This document shows positions 1 through 9,482 of a stretch of DNA of 12,238 nt, piece by piece. A program made the position numbers and the translations under genes. The stretch covers positions 14,954-27,191 of the forward strand of contig CADEGS010000036.1 of assembly GCA_902826945.1 (NCBI GenBank), written 5' to 3'. The stretch is from an uncultured bacterium. GTDB taxonomy: Bacteria; Planctomycetota; UBA1135; GCA-002686595. Within the stretch, counting starts at the first letter, position 1. Each line of letters opens with the position of its first letter. Under the pieces are notes generated by a model. That model was given only the letters and a program-made list of their open reading frames with translations. It ran no database searches and was not told the DNA's origin.

Positions 1-45
1 CGGCGCTCGATCGCGAGCCGCGCGCGCGCCGAACAAGGGCCAGCC

Positions 46-783
46 ATGGACTTCCTCTGCTCCTTCCGTCCGCTCTCCTCGACGCCCGCCGGCCGGCGCG
101 CGGTCGAGACCTTCGGCCTGGCGCCCTTCGTCGATGGCTCGTGCCGCCGCGAGCCGGACCTGGAGCAGCCCTTCCCCTCGATCAGCGCGCTGTGCCGCAC
201 GAGCCGCTTCGCGCCGCGCCTGCAGCCCGGCGACCGCGTCGTGTACGTGACGACGAAGGGCGCCCACGGCGACCTCTTGCCGCGGCACTGGCGCATCGTC
301 GCGGCGCTGCAGGTGCTCGTGCGCTTCGAGGGCCACGAGAAGGCGGCCGCGTGGTACCGCAGCATGGGCCTGGCGCTGCCCTCGAACTGCATGGTCGAGG
401 AGAACCCGCCGCTCGCGCTGGAGCGGACGCTGGGCCTGCCGCGCGGCATCCAGATGTGCGCGAGCACGGCCCCCGCGCCGCGCCGCGGCTGCCGGCCGCG
501 CGCGACGGTCTTCGACCCGCTGGCGGCCTGGGACGCGCTCTACCGGGAGCGCGCGCGCGCGAACCCGGTGTTCCTCGCCTGCGAGCCGCTCTTCCTCGAG
601 CTGCACGAGCCGCCGGTGCTCTCCGAGGAGGGCGTGCGCGAGGTCTTCGAGCGCGGCGCCATGCCCTGCACGCAGACGCCGCCGCGGCTCTCGGAGCGCG
701 AGCTCGAGTCGCTCCTGCAGCTCGCGCGCTCGTGGCCGCACCTCTCGCGCCGGGACGCGCAGCCCGCGCGCCGGCGGGCGTGA
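46..783 (+). CDS. Conserved-looking hypothetical protein, 245 aa
   Basis: I do not recognise this family with certainty. The protein is soluble, with no signal peptide or membrane segment. It has a patterned N-terminal half: FVDGSCRREPD near residues 28-38, a PSISALCR stretch near 44-51, and QPGDRVVYVTTKG near 60-72, which reads like a beta-strand pair. These are followed by HWRIVAALQV and a SNCMVEENPP stretch near 113-122. Several cysteines lie in motif-like contexts (GSC, ALC, SNC, MPC). The GD-V-Y-T strand and mixed alpha/beta pattern resemble PUA/EVE-like nucleotide-modification-associated domains, but this is only an impression. The C-terminal tail is Arg/Ala-rich. ATG 46 is supported by AAGGG at 35-39, six bases upstream; the frame is open to the window edge, so an upstream start cannot be excluded. 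It converges on the transporter gene with a 40-base gap. Confidence 0.8.
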   Translation: MDFLCSFRPLSSTPAGRRAVETFGLAPFVDGSCRREPDLEQPFPSISALCRTSRFAPRLQPGDRVVYVTTKGAHGDLLPRHWRIVAALQVLVRFEGHEKAAAWYRSMGLALPSNCMVEENPPLALERTLGLPRGIQMCASTAPAPRRGCRPRATVFDPLAAWDALYRERARANPVFLACEPLFLELHEPPVLSEEGVREVFERGAMPCTQTPPRLSERELESLLQLARSWPHLSRRDAQPARRRA

Positions 784-817
784 CGAGCGGGAGCGCGGGA
801 GGAGCGGTCGTCGTCGG

Positions 818-832
818 GCGCGCTCAGCGCGC
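818..832. terminator. GC hairpin between convergent genes, possible bidirectional terminator
   Basis: GCGCGC (818-823), loop TCA (824-826), GCGCGC (827-832) form a 6-bp stem with a 3-base loop. The loop is exactly the stop codon of the minus-strand transporter. It sits 34 bases past the stop of the plus-strand gene. There is no T tract on either side, and alternating GC is common in this DNA, so terminator function is only a guess from its convergent position. Confidence 0.2.
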
Positions 833-1792
833 GCGCGCCGCGCGCCACGAGGCGATCCCGACCAGGACCAGCGCGCCGCCGGCGAGCTGCACGGCGCCCG
901 GCCGCTCGCCGAGCGCAACCCACGCGACCGCCAGCGCGACGATCGGCACCAGGTTCGAGAAGGCCGACGTGCGCGCGGGGCCGAGCCGGACGACGCTCTT
1001 GTTCCAGAGCGCGTAGGCCACGCCGGTCGAGAAGAGGCCGGAGTAGGCCACCGCCGCCCAGCCGGGTGCGCCGAGGCGGGCGAGCGCTCCCCCGCCCGCG
1101 GCGATCGCTCCCGCCTCGTGCGCGCCGCTTCCGAACAGGTCGTTCCACCCGAGCACCCAGTGCCCGGGCAGCGCCACGCAGGTGAAGAGGAACGCCAGGC
1201 GCGTGGCGGGGAACGTCTCGAGCACCGGCCGCGAGAGCACGGTGGCGAGCGCCCACACGACCATCGCCGCCAGCATCAGCGCGTTGCCGGCGAGCGTCGC
1301 GCCGCCGCCGCTGCGCGTCGAGGCCACCACGCACGTCCCGAGGAAGGCGACGCCGAGCCCGGCCCACGCGCGCGCGTGCGGCCGCTCGACGCCGAGCATG
1401 CGCCCGATCGCCGCCGTCCACAGCGGCCCGCTCGCGATCAGGAAGCCGGCGTGGCTGGCGCTCGTGCGCGTCATCGCGACGACGAAGAGCACCTGGTAGA
1501 GCAGGCTCGTCAGCAGGCCGAGCAGCACGACCGCAACCCACGGCGTGCGCGGCGCGGCTCTCCCCCGCCGCTCCAGCCGATCCGCGACGCCGAGCGCCAG
1601 CGCGCTGAGCGTCAGCCGGAGCGCGTTGAACGCGAACGGCGGCACGTGCCCGAGCGCCGCCTTCATCACGGGCACGTTGACCCCCCAGAGCAGCGCCACG
1701 GCGAGCGCGGGGGACCAGGGGGGGAGCGGGGGCAGCGCGAGCGCCGGCCGCTCACCCGCACGGACCGCGTCGTTCTCGAGGGAGCGCAGCAT
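824..1792 (-). CDS. EamA/DMT-superfamily transporter, 322 aa
   Basis: This is a ten-helix inner-membrane carrier of the drug/metabolite transporter superfamily, built from two EamA repeats. The first repeat starts around residue 28 (ALAVALLWGVNVPVMKAAL) and ends near 155. The second runs from about 165 to 318 and ends with the hallmark NLVPIVALAVAWVALGE pattern followed by GGALVLVGI. A conserved-type SASHAGFLIASGPLW segment lies near 107-121. The substrate cannot be read from sequence; relatives export amino acids, metabolites or drugs. The start is the ATG at 1792-1790 (MLRSLENDAV), about 27 residues before the first helix. The same frame stays open far upstream, but that part is low-complexity Arg/Ser/Pro translation antisense to another gene and is not believed. 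No clear Shine-Dalgarno is visible. A perfect palindrome 69-85 bases upstream is a likely operator for this gene. Confidence 0.88.
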   Translation of the reverse strand: MLRSLENDAVRAGERPALALPPLPPWSPALAVALLWGVNVPVMKAALGHVPPFAFNALRLTLSALALGVADRLERRGRAAPRTPWVAVVLLGLLTSLLYQVLFVVAMTRTSASHAGFLIASGPLWTAAIGRMLGVERPHARAWAGLGVAFLGTCVVASTRSGGGATLAGNALMLAAMVVWALATVLSRPVLETFPATRLAFLFTCVALPGHWVLGWNDLFGSGAHEAGAIAAGGGALARLGAPGWAAVAYSGLFSTGVAYALWNKSVVRLGPARTSAFSNLVPIVALAVAWVALGERPGAVQLAGGALVLVGIASWRAARAR

Positions 1793-1837
1793 GCGCGAGG
1801 CGCGTCGCGGGGATCCGCGCTCGGCGCCGAAGGGAGC

Positions 1838-1866
1838 ATTCTCGCACCCCGACCCAGGGTCTTGTC
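1838..1866 (-). promoter_or_regulatory. Candidate promoter of the EamA transporter gene
   Basis: Read on the minus strand, GAGAAT (1843-1838) is a fair sigma-70 type -10 element. With a 17-base spacer, the -35 position falls on GACAAG (1866-1861), a poor match to TTGACA that lies inside the palindrome at 1861-1877. The predicted RNA start is about 1830, giving a leader of nearly 40 bases. The weak -35 and its overlap with an operator would fit a repressed or activator-dependent promoter. This is inference from sequence only. Confidence 0.35.
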
Positions 1867-1877
1867 CGTCGGACAAG
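1861..1877. promoter_or_regulatory. Perfect 17-bp palindrome, likely operator
   Basis: CTTGTCCG (1861-1868), a single centre base T (1869), and CGGACAAG (1870-1877) form an exact 8-1-8 inverted repeat. Size and symmetry are typical of sites for dimeric TetR- or MarR-type regulators, which often control neighbouring EamA-type exporters. It overlaps the -35 position of the candidate transporter promoter. No matching regulator gene lies in the window, so the regulator is unknown. Confidence 0.6.
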
Positions 1878-1908
1878 CGCGCGCAGCGCCCGGCTCCCTG
1901 GCCCGATC

Positions 1909-1923
1909 CCGGGACGCTCCCGG
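1909..1923. repeat. 6-3-6 inverted repeat
   Basis: CCGGGA (1909-1914), CGC, TCCCGG (1918-1923) is a perfect 6-bp stem with a 3-base loop, in the middle of the divergent control region. There is no T tract directly after it. It may be a second protein site or an RNA hairpin in a leader. In DNA this GC-rich, a 6-bp stem alone is weak evidence. Confidence 0.3.
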
Positions 1924-1948
1924 ACGACTTCCGGCCCGAGCCGCTTCT

Positions 1949-1960
1949 CGATCCGGATCG
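1949..1960. promoter_or_regulatory. Perfect 12-bp palindrome CGATCCGGATCG
   Basis: This uninterrupted 12-bp palindrome lies 15 bases upstream of TATCCT (1975-1980), a fair -10 element for rightward transcription. No good -35 is visible at the expected spacing, so the palindrome covers the position where an activator or repressor would act. If TATCCT is used, RNA would start near 1987 and include the nine-T tract in a leader of about 77 bases. Function is inferred. Confidence 0.35.
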
Positions 1961-1997
1961 CCGCATCCCTTCCCTATCCTCGTGATCCTGGTCTGGC

Positions 1998-2006
1998 TTT
2001 TTTTTT
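1998..2006 (+). other. Nine-T homopolymer tract
   Basis: TTTTTTTTT at 1998-2006 is by far the longest A/T run in the window. There is no stable hairpin directly before it on the plus strand, so it does not look like a normal intrinsic terminator. It lies 57 bases before the 66-aa gene. It could affect DNA bending or RNA polymerase slippage, or be a length-variable tract. Confidence 0.5.
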
Positions 2007-2053
2007 GCGCTCCCCTCGCCGGGCCCACCGTCATTCTTCCCGAACGACATCCG

Positions 2054-2059
2054 AAGGAG
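2054..2059 (+). promoter_or_regulatory. Shine-Dalgarno of the 66-aa gene
   Basis: AAGGAG at 2054-2059, four bases before ATG 2064, is the strongest ribosome-binding sequence near any start in the left half of the window. It is the main reason to accept the short ORF as a translated gene, and it probably also feeds ribosomes into the 704-aa gene that begins six bases after its stop. Confidence 0.65.
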
Positions 2060-2063
2060 TCCC

Positions 2064-2264
2064 ATGCACGGCTGGCATCCTCTCGCTCCCCTGGCCCTGT
2101 TCGCAGCCCTCCTTGTCGTGGACCTGCGCGTCGCCCCGTCGCCGCGGACGACTCCCGCGCCGGAGAGTCTGGCGCAGGGGTCGACTCCTCCCCTGTCGCC
2201 GAGCGAGCGTTGGCGTTCCTCGAGTCTCGATCCTGCTCCGGCCATGACGAGCAAGCCCGGGTAA
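2064..2264 (+). CDS. Small membrane or secreted protein, 66 aa, upstream of the beta-sandwich protein
   Basis: I do not recognise a family. Residues 6-22 are hydrophobic (LAPLALFAALLVVDLRV), forming either one membrane helix or a signal peptide. The rest (25-66) is a Pro/Ser/Thr-rich, probably disordered tail ending in MTSKPG. The start ATG has a strong AAGGAG four bases away. The stop TAA (2262-2264) is only six bases before the GTG of the 704-aa gene, which has no good ribosome site of its own, so the two are probably translationally coupled. It may be a small partner of that protein or a leader ORF whose main job is coupling. Confidence rests on the ribosome site and spacing, not on homology. 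Confidence 0.55.
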   Translation: MHGWHPLAPLALFAALLVVDLRVAPSPRTTPAPESLAQGSTPPLSPSERWRSSSLDPAPAMTSKPG

Positions 2265-2270
2265 CGACGC

Positions 2271-4385
2271 GTGGGGGAGCGAAGAGCGACAGCCACCGCG
2301 GGTTCGCGCCCGCGATCCCGGTGGTGGCTCCTGATCGGCGTCCTCGGTCTCGGGCTGCTGATCGCCGGATCGCTGCTCCTCCGAGGCTCGCGGCCCTCGA
2401 GGGCGACAGAGCCCGCCCTCCTCGACGCGCGCCCGGTCCGGCCTCCCGAGATCGAGCCACTCGACGAGGACCTCGTTCCGAACGTCGCCGTCGAGCGTCG
2501 GGTCGAGGCCGAACCGGAGCCGGTGGCCGTTTCTGCTGAGGCCGAGGAGCCTCCGGCCGCCGCGGCGCCCGCGGCGCCCCGGTTCGAGCTCTGGTTCGCG
2601 GTCTTCGACGAGCAGCGCGCCCCCATCGCGGACGCGAGCGTCAGCGTGCGCTCGGCGGAGTGGACGGAGGCGCGCAGCGTGGAGCCGCGGGAGGAAGACG
2701 GCTTCTTCTTCTTCGGGGACGTGCCTGCCGGGCCGGCGCTCGTCGTCGTGCGCGCGCCGGGGTACGCGACCGATCGCTTCGAGACGTTCGTGCCGTTGAT
2801 GCCGAACCGGGTCGAGGTCGTCGAGCTGGGCTCGGCGGCGCGCGTCCGGGGTCGGATCGCGGTCGAGGAGCCCGAGGCGCGCGACGCTCCGCTCGAGGTC
2901 CTGTACTGGACCGAGGAGAGCTTCGACGGCCTCGTCGTGACCGCGAGCGACGACGGGCGCTTCGCGCTCGAGGACGCGAAGGCCGGCATCGTCCACCTGC
3001 TGCCGCGCGCGCGCGGCGTCGGAGCGGGGGAGGAGACCTCGCTCGCCCTGGCGCCGGGCGAGGAGCGCGAGGTCGTGCTGCGCATCCCGGCGGCGCTGGT
3101 CACGCTCGAGGGACGGGTCGTCAGCACGGCCACGGGAGGGCCGCTCGCCGGCGCGCGCGTGCTGCTCGCGCTGCCCGCGGGGGTTCCCGAGGTCGCGGAG
3201 GAGGCGCCGCCGCCGAGCGCGCTCACCGACGCCGACGGGCGCTTCGCGCTGCGCGCCTGCGCGCTCGGAGGGCAGCGCATCGCGCTCTCCGCGCACGACC
3301 ACACGACGCGCTTCCTCGACGTGCCCGAGCACGAGCACGACGCTTCGGTCGACCTCGGCACGGTCGAGCTCGGCCCCGTCCGCCCGCTCGCCGTGCAGCT
3401 CCGCTCCACGCGGCCGCTCGTCGGGCTGGACTACCGCCTGCGCTGCGACGACGGGCGCTTCCCCGCGATGGCGTTCGGCGACGACGGCCGCGCGGTGATC
3501 GCGGACTATCCCTACGAGGAGGCCACGCTGATCGTCGACCGGCCCGACGGCAACCCGATCCTCGTGTACGCGTCGCTCGGGGACGAGCGGCGGATCGAGA
3601 TCGCGCTCGACGGCGAGCGCGCCGCGCTGGTGCGCTTCGACCTCGAGCCGGCGCCGGATCCGGCCGAGGGCCTGGTGCTGGTCGTGTCGTGCGTGGAGAC
3701 GCCCGGCGTGCAGCTCAGCCGCGCGACCTTCCTCGCGGACCTCTCGCCCGTGCGCGTCGAAGGCTTGCCCGACGCGGCGCTGACCGCGGTGCTGCGCGTC
3801 GTGGGCGGGCGCGAGCTCGGCGACGCCCGCGGCCGCTTCGAGCCCGGGCGCAGCGAGACCGAGCTCGTCGTGCGCGGCACCGGGTTGCGCAAGGCCTTCG
3901 CGGTCGTCGCGAGCGACGGGACGCCGCTCGCCGGCGTCAAGCTCTACGTCATGCGCCCCGGCGACGACACGCAGGGCGTGGTCGGGTTCACCGACGGGAG
4001 CGGCGCGTGCACGCTGCTCTTGCCCGAGGGCACGCTCTCGGGAATGCTCCACCATCCCGGCGCCCGGCGCACGTGCATTCCCATCGAGCCGGGCGCCGAG
4101 CCGCAGCGCATCGTGGTCGAGCCGCTGGGCTCGCTGGAGCTCGAGGTCGAGCTAGGCGGCCTGCCGCTCGACCGCGCGCTGTGCACGCTCGGCGATCCCG
4201 TCGCCGATCGCCTGCTCACCGAGCCTGAGGAGACCGACGGCGAGGGGCGCCTGCGCTGGGAGAGCTTGCATGCGGGTCGCTACGTGGTGAACGTGCACCA
4301 TCCCGCCATCACGACGGTGCACCAGGAGGTGGCGATCTCGGGAGAGGAGCCGAGCCGACTGACCGTGCGCGCCGAGCCGCGCTGA
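2271..4385 (+). CDS. Signal-anchored multi-domain protein with carboxypeptidase-regulatory-like beta-sandwiches, 704 aa
   Basis: An Arg-rich N-terminus (RSRWW) precedes one hydrophobic helix at about residues 19-38, so the bulk should face the periplasm or outside. A Glu/Pro/Ala-rich linker (about 45-105) leads into repeated beta-sandwich units resembling CarboxypepD_reg/CNA-B type folds. One lies near 106-180, one at about 277-370 (LEGRVV, PLAGARV, then TDADGRF), one at about 538-615 (SDGTPLAGVKLYV), and a last near 620-700 with the typical DGEGRLRWESLHAGRYVV ending. No enzyme motif is seen, so a structural, adhesive or ligand-binding role at the envelope is likeliest. Such proteins are numerous in Planctomycetota. 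Start GTG 2271 lacks a Shine-Dalgarno but sits six bases after the stop of the small gene, which supports coupling. Downstream, 107 bases separate it from the six-helix membrane protein. Confidence 0.82.
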   Translation: MGERRATATAGSRPRSRWWLLIGVLGLGLLIAGSLLLRGSRPSRATEPALLDARPVRPPEIEPLDEDLVPNVAVERRVEAEPEPVAVSAEAEEPPAAAAPAAPRFELWFAVFDEQRAPIADASVSVRSAEWTEARSVEPREEDGFFFFGDVPAGPALVVVRAPGYATDRFETFVPLMPNRVEVVELGSAARVRGRIAVEEPEARDAPLEVLYWTEESFDGLVVTASDDGRFALEDAKAGIVHLLPRARGVGAGEETSLALAPGEEREVVLRIPAALVTLEGRVVSTATGGPLAGARVLLALPAGVPEVAEEAPPPSALTDADGRFALRACALGGQRIALSAHDHTTRFLDVPEHEHDASVDLGTVELGPVRPLAVQLRSTRPLVGLDYRLRCDDGRFPAMAFGDDGRAVIADYPYEEATLIVDRPDGNPILVYASLGDERRIEIALDGERAALVRFDLEPAPDPAEGLVLVVSCVETPGVQLSRATFLADLSPVRVEGLPDAALTAVLRVVGGRELGDARGRFEPGRSETELVVRGTGLRKAFAVVASDGTPLAGVKLYVMRPGDDTQGVVGFTDGSGACTLLLPEGTLSGMLHHPGARRTCIPIEPGAEPQRIVVEPLGSLELEVELGGLPLDRALCTLGDPVADRLLTEPEETDGEGRLRWESLHAGRYVVNVHHPAITTVHQEVAISGEEPSRLTVRAEPR

Positions 4386-4492
4386 GCCCTTGGACCGTTG
4401 CACGGATCGATCGGCGCAGCGTGCGCCGTCCCTCGCCCGGGATCGGCGAGGGGTCGTCAAGTCCTGGCCGCCGCCGTGTCGACGGAACGTCG

Positions 4493-5239
4493 ATGGTTCC
4501 CGCTCCCGATCGCCGCGCGTCCGTGCGTCGCACCGGGCTCGGTCAGGTGCTCGGCGCGTGCGCGCTGCTCGTGCTGGCGCACGTCGCGCTGCACCTGTGG
4601 TATCCCGGGCGGCACGCGGTGCCGCCGGCGGTGCGGATGCTCTTCGACCTGTCGGGCGAGGAGAGCCTCGGGACGTGGGTCAGCGTCGGGGCGCAGCTCG
4701 TGCTCGGGCTCGGCTGCCTCGCCGTCGGGCGGCGCGAGGGATCGCGCGCCTGGCTCGCGACGGGCGCGCTCTTCCTCTTCCTCTCGGCGGACGACGAGGC
4801 GCAGATCCACGAGCGCCTGGGCTGGCTCTTGCCCGACCCCGACGGCAAGGCGGGCGTGTACGCCTGGGTGATCGGGTTCGCGCCGCTCTACGCGCTCGCC
4901 GGCGGGCTCGCGTTCCTGCACCTGTGGCGCGCCACGTCCGAGCGCGCGGAGCGCCGGCTGGTCGTGGCCGCCGCGGGCTGCCTGGCGCTGGCGCTCGCGC
5001 TCGAGGCCTGCGAGGGACCGCTGGCGGCGAGCGGGCGCACGTGGCGCGGCGTGGCGCTGCACTCGTACACGGTCCCGTTCGAGGAGGGCCTGGAGCTCCT
5101 GGCGCCGGGGCTGCTCTTGCTCGTCGTCGGAGCGCGCCTGCGGCGGAGCGCTGAGGCGTCGGAGATCGCGGGCGCGCGCGTCGCGCGGCGGCGCGGCCCG
5201 GCGCCGAACGCGGATGCGCGCCGGAGCGACGCGGCGTAG
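4493..5239 (+). CDS. Six-helix membrane protein with DDEAQIHE motif, 248 aa
   Basis: This is an integral membrane protein of unknown function. Hydrophobic segments lie near residues 16-36, 62-79, 87-99, 122-144, 156-172 and 199-214. Polar residues sit at membrane borders in a striking pattern: SADDEAQIHERLG (D100, D101, E102, H106, E107) after helix 3, LEACE (E171, E174) after helix 5, and PFEEGLELLAP (E197, E198, E201) leading into helix 6. I recall similar acidic/His patterns in uncharacterised bacterial membrane proteins, and they could bind a metal, but no function is established. ATG 4493 is chosen because it begins shortly before helix 1; a GTG at 4421 would add 24 Arg/Ser/Pro-rich residues. 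Neither has a good ribosome site. The C-terminus (about 217-248) is a basic, probably cytoplasmic tail. Confidence 0.75.
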   Translation: MVPAPDRRASVRRTGLGQVLGACALLVLAHVALHLWYPGRHAVPPAVRMLFDLSGEESLGTWVSVGAQLVLGLGCLAVGRREGSRAWLATGALFLFLSADDEAQIHERLGWLLPDPDGKAGVYAWVIGFAPLYALAGGLAFLHLWRATSERAERRLVVAAAGCLALALALEACEGPLAASGRTWRGVALHSYTVPFEEGLELLAPGLLLLVVGARLRRSAEASEIAGARVARRRGPAPNADARRSDAA

Positions 5240-5272
5240 GACGAGCCGACCGCGGGACGCGCGGGAAGTCCT

Positions 5273-5300
5273 TTGCTTCCTGCGCGCGGTTCTCTACACC
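5273..5300 (+). promoter_or_regulatory. Candidate promoter for the coiled-coil gene
   Basis: TTGCTT (5273-5278) and TACACC (5295-5300) are separated by 16 bases and make a fair sigma-70 type promoter. The -10 ends six bases before GTG 5307, so the predicted RNA start falls at or next to the start codon. That, plus the absence of a usable Shine-Dalgarno, suggests a leaderless mRNA. Confidence 0.4.
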
Positions 5301-5306
5301 AGGGGC

Positions 5307-5699
5307 GTGAGCGCCGAACCGAACGACGAGCCGCTGGCCCTCTCCCCCGCGCCGCGCCGCGACGCGCCGCGCCCGCGGCTCGACGCGCGCACGACGGGCT
5401 GGCTGCTCGAGCAGCGCGCGCGCATCGGCGCGCTCGAGCTCGAGAACGCGCGCCTGCGCGGCGAGCTCGACACCTCCGCGCGCGTCGAGCGCGGCGCGCA
5501 GCGCGTGTGCGACCGGCTCGAGGCCGAGCTCGACCGTGCGCGGCAGCGCGAGGCGCGCCTGGCGCACGCGCTCGGCTACGCCGAGGCGGAGCGCGACCGC
5601 CTGGCGAGCGAGCTCGCGGCGGGCGCCGCGCTGCCCGAGCTGCCCGAGGCGGCGCGGCCGTCTCCGCGCCGCGGGCTCCTGCGCCGCGGCCCCGCGTAG
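5307..5699 (+). CDS. Short coiled-coil protein, 130 aa
   Basis: No family is recognised. After a Pro/Ala/Arg-rich N-terminus (1-28), residues about 30-110 form one long charged helix with heptad-like spacing of Leu and Ala (ALELENARLRGELD, then RLEAELDRARQRE and AEAERDRLASELA), typical of a dimeric coiled coil. The tail is Pro/Arg-rich. There is no membrane segment. The start is taken as GTG 5307 because a promoter-like -10 lies just before it; an in-frame ATG at 5214 would overlap the preceding gene by 26 bases and add 31 mostly basic residues. AGGGG at 5301-5305 is too close to the GTG to act as a normal ribosome site. A structural or scaffolding role is possible, and there is no visible link to the oxidoreductase 216 bases downstream. 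Confidence 0.68.
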   Translation: MSAEPNDEPLALSPAPRRDAPRPRLDARTTGWLLEQRARIGALELENARLRGELDTSARVERGAQRVCDRLEAELDRARQREARLAHALGYAEAERDRLASELAAGAALPELPEAARPSPRRGLLRRGPA

Positions 5700-5777
5700 G
5701 GCACTTCGAGCGGACGGGCCGCGCCGGAGCTCCCCGCGCGCGGGTCGTTCGAGACATGACCCGGCACCGACGGGCGA

Positions 5778-5793
5778 GCGCTCTCCGGAGCGC
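5778..5793 (+). terminator. Hairpin after the coiled-coil gene, possible terminator
   Basis: GCGCTC (5778-5783), tetraloop TCCG, GAGCGC (5788-5793) form a perfect 6-bp stem, 79 bases past the stop of the coiled-coil gene. No T tract follows. The UNCG-like loop would be stable in RNA, so it may slow or end transcription, but the evidence is thin. Confidence 0.25.
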
Positions 5794-5826
5794 GCCTCCG
5801 CCTGCGCACGAGTTCGGAGTCGTCGC

Positions 5827-5855
5827 AGGACCAGCTGCGCAGCGAGCGCTGTCCT
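5827..5855 (+). repeat. Imperfect inverted repeat upstream of the oxidoreductase gene
   Basis: AGGAC-C-AGC (5827-5835) can pair with GCT-GTCCT (5848-5855), giving eight pairs with one bulged C and a 12-base loop. It lies 61-89 bases before the oxidoreductase start and could be an operator half-site pair or a leader hairpin. No good sigma-70 promoter is recognised nearby; TACGCT (5892-5897) is a -10-like hexamer without a convincing -35. Confidence 0.22.
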
Positions 5856-5915
5856 TGTGGTCAGGCGCGCCGGCGAGACTCCCCGACGGCGTACGCTCCT
5901 CGCGAGAGGTGCGCG

Positions 5916-9478
<3,563 letters not shown>

Positions 9479-9482
<4 letters not shown>

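Larger units (their letters stand above)
1793..2063. other. Divergent intergenic control region
   Basis: These 271 bases lie between the leftward transporter and the rightward 66-aa gene. No credible gene is seen on either strand. The region holds a concentration of dyad symmetries (1861-1877, 1909-1923, 1949-1960) and a nine-T tract (1998-2006), which stand out from the neighbouring coding DNA. Its third quarter is noticeably more pyrimidine-rich and T-rich on the plus strand than the surrounding sequence. Divergent promoters controlled by one or more dimeric regulators are the simplest reading. Confidence 0.6.

Noticed and set aside
1998..2006. Intrinsic terminator at the nine-T tract
   Set aside because: No hairpin ends directly before it on the plus strand, and no upstream plus-strand gene would need ending there.
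1793..3409. Upstream extension of the minus-strand transporter frame to an 861-residue protein
   Set aside because: The added 539 residues are Ser/Arg/Pro-rich low complexity antisense to the well-supported beta-sandwich gene; the transporter starts naturally at the ATG at 1792.
2031..4055. A 674-codon minus-strand open frame opposite the beta-sandwich protein
   Set aside because: It is His/Arg/Glu low complexity without any domain, and it would lie across the strong ribosome site at 2054-2059.
4421..4492. GTG 4421 as the start of the six-helix membrane protein
   Set aside because: It adds 24 Arg/Ser/Pro/Gly-rich residues with no ribosome site. ATG 4493 is closer to the first helix, though the choice is not secure.
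4479..4493. TCGACG-GAA-CGTCGA inverted repeat touching the membrane-protein start
   Set aside because: A 6-bp CpG-rich dyad is expected by chance in this composition, and nothing else supports a regulatory role.
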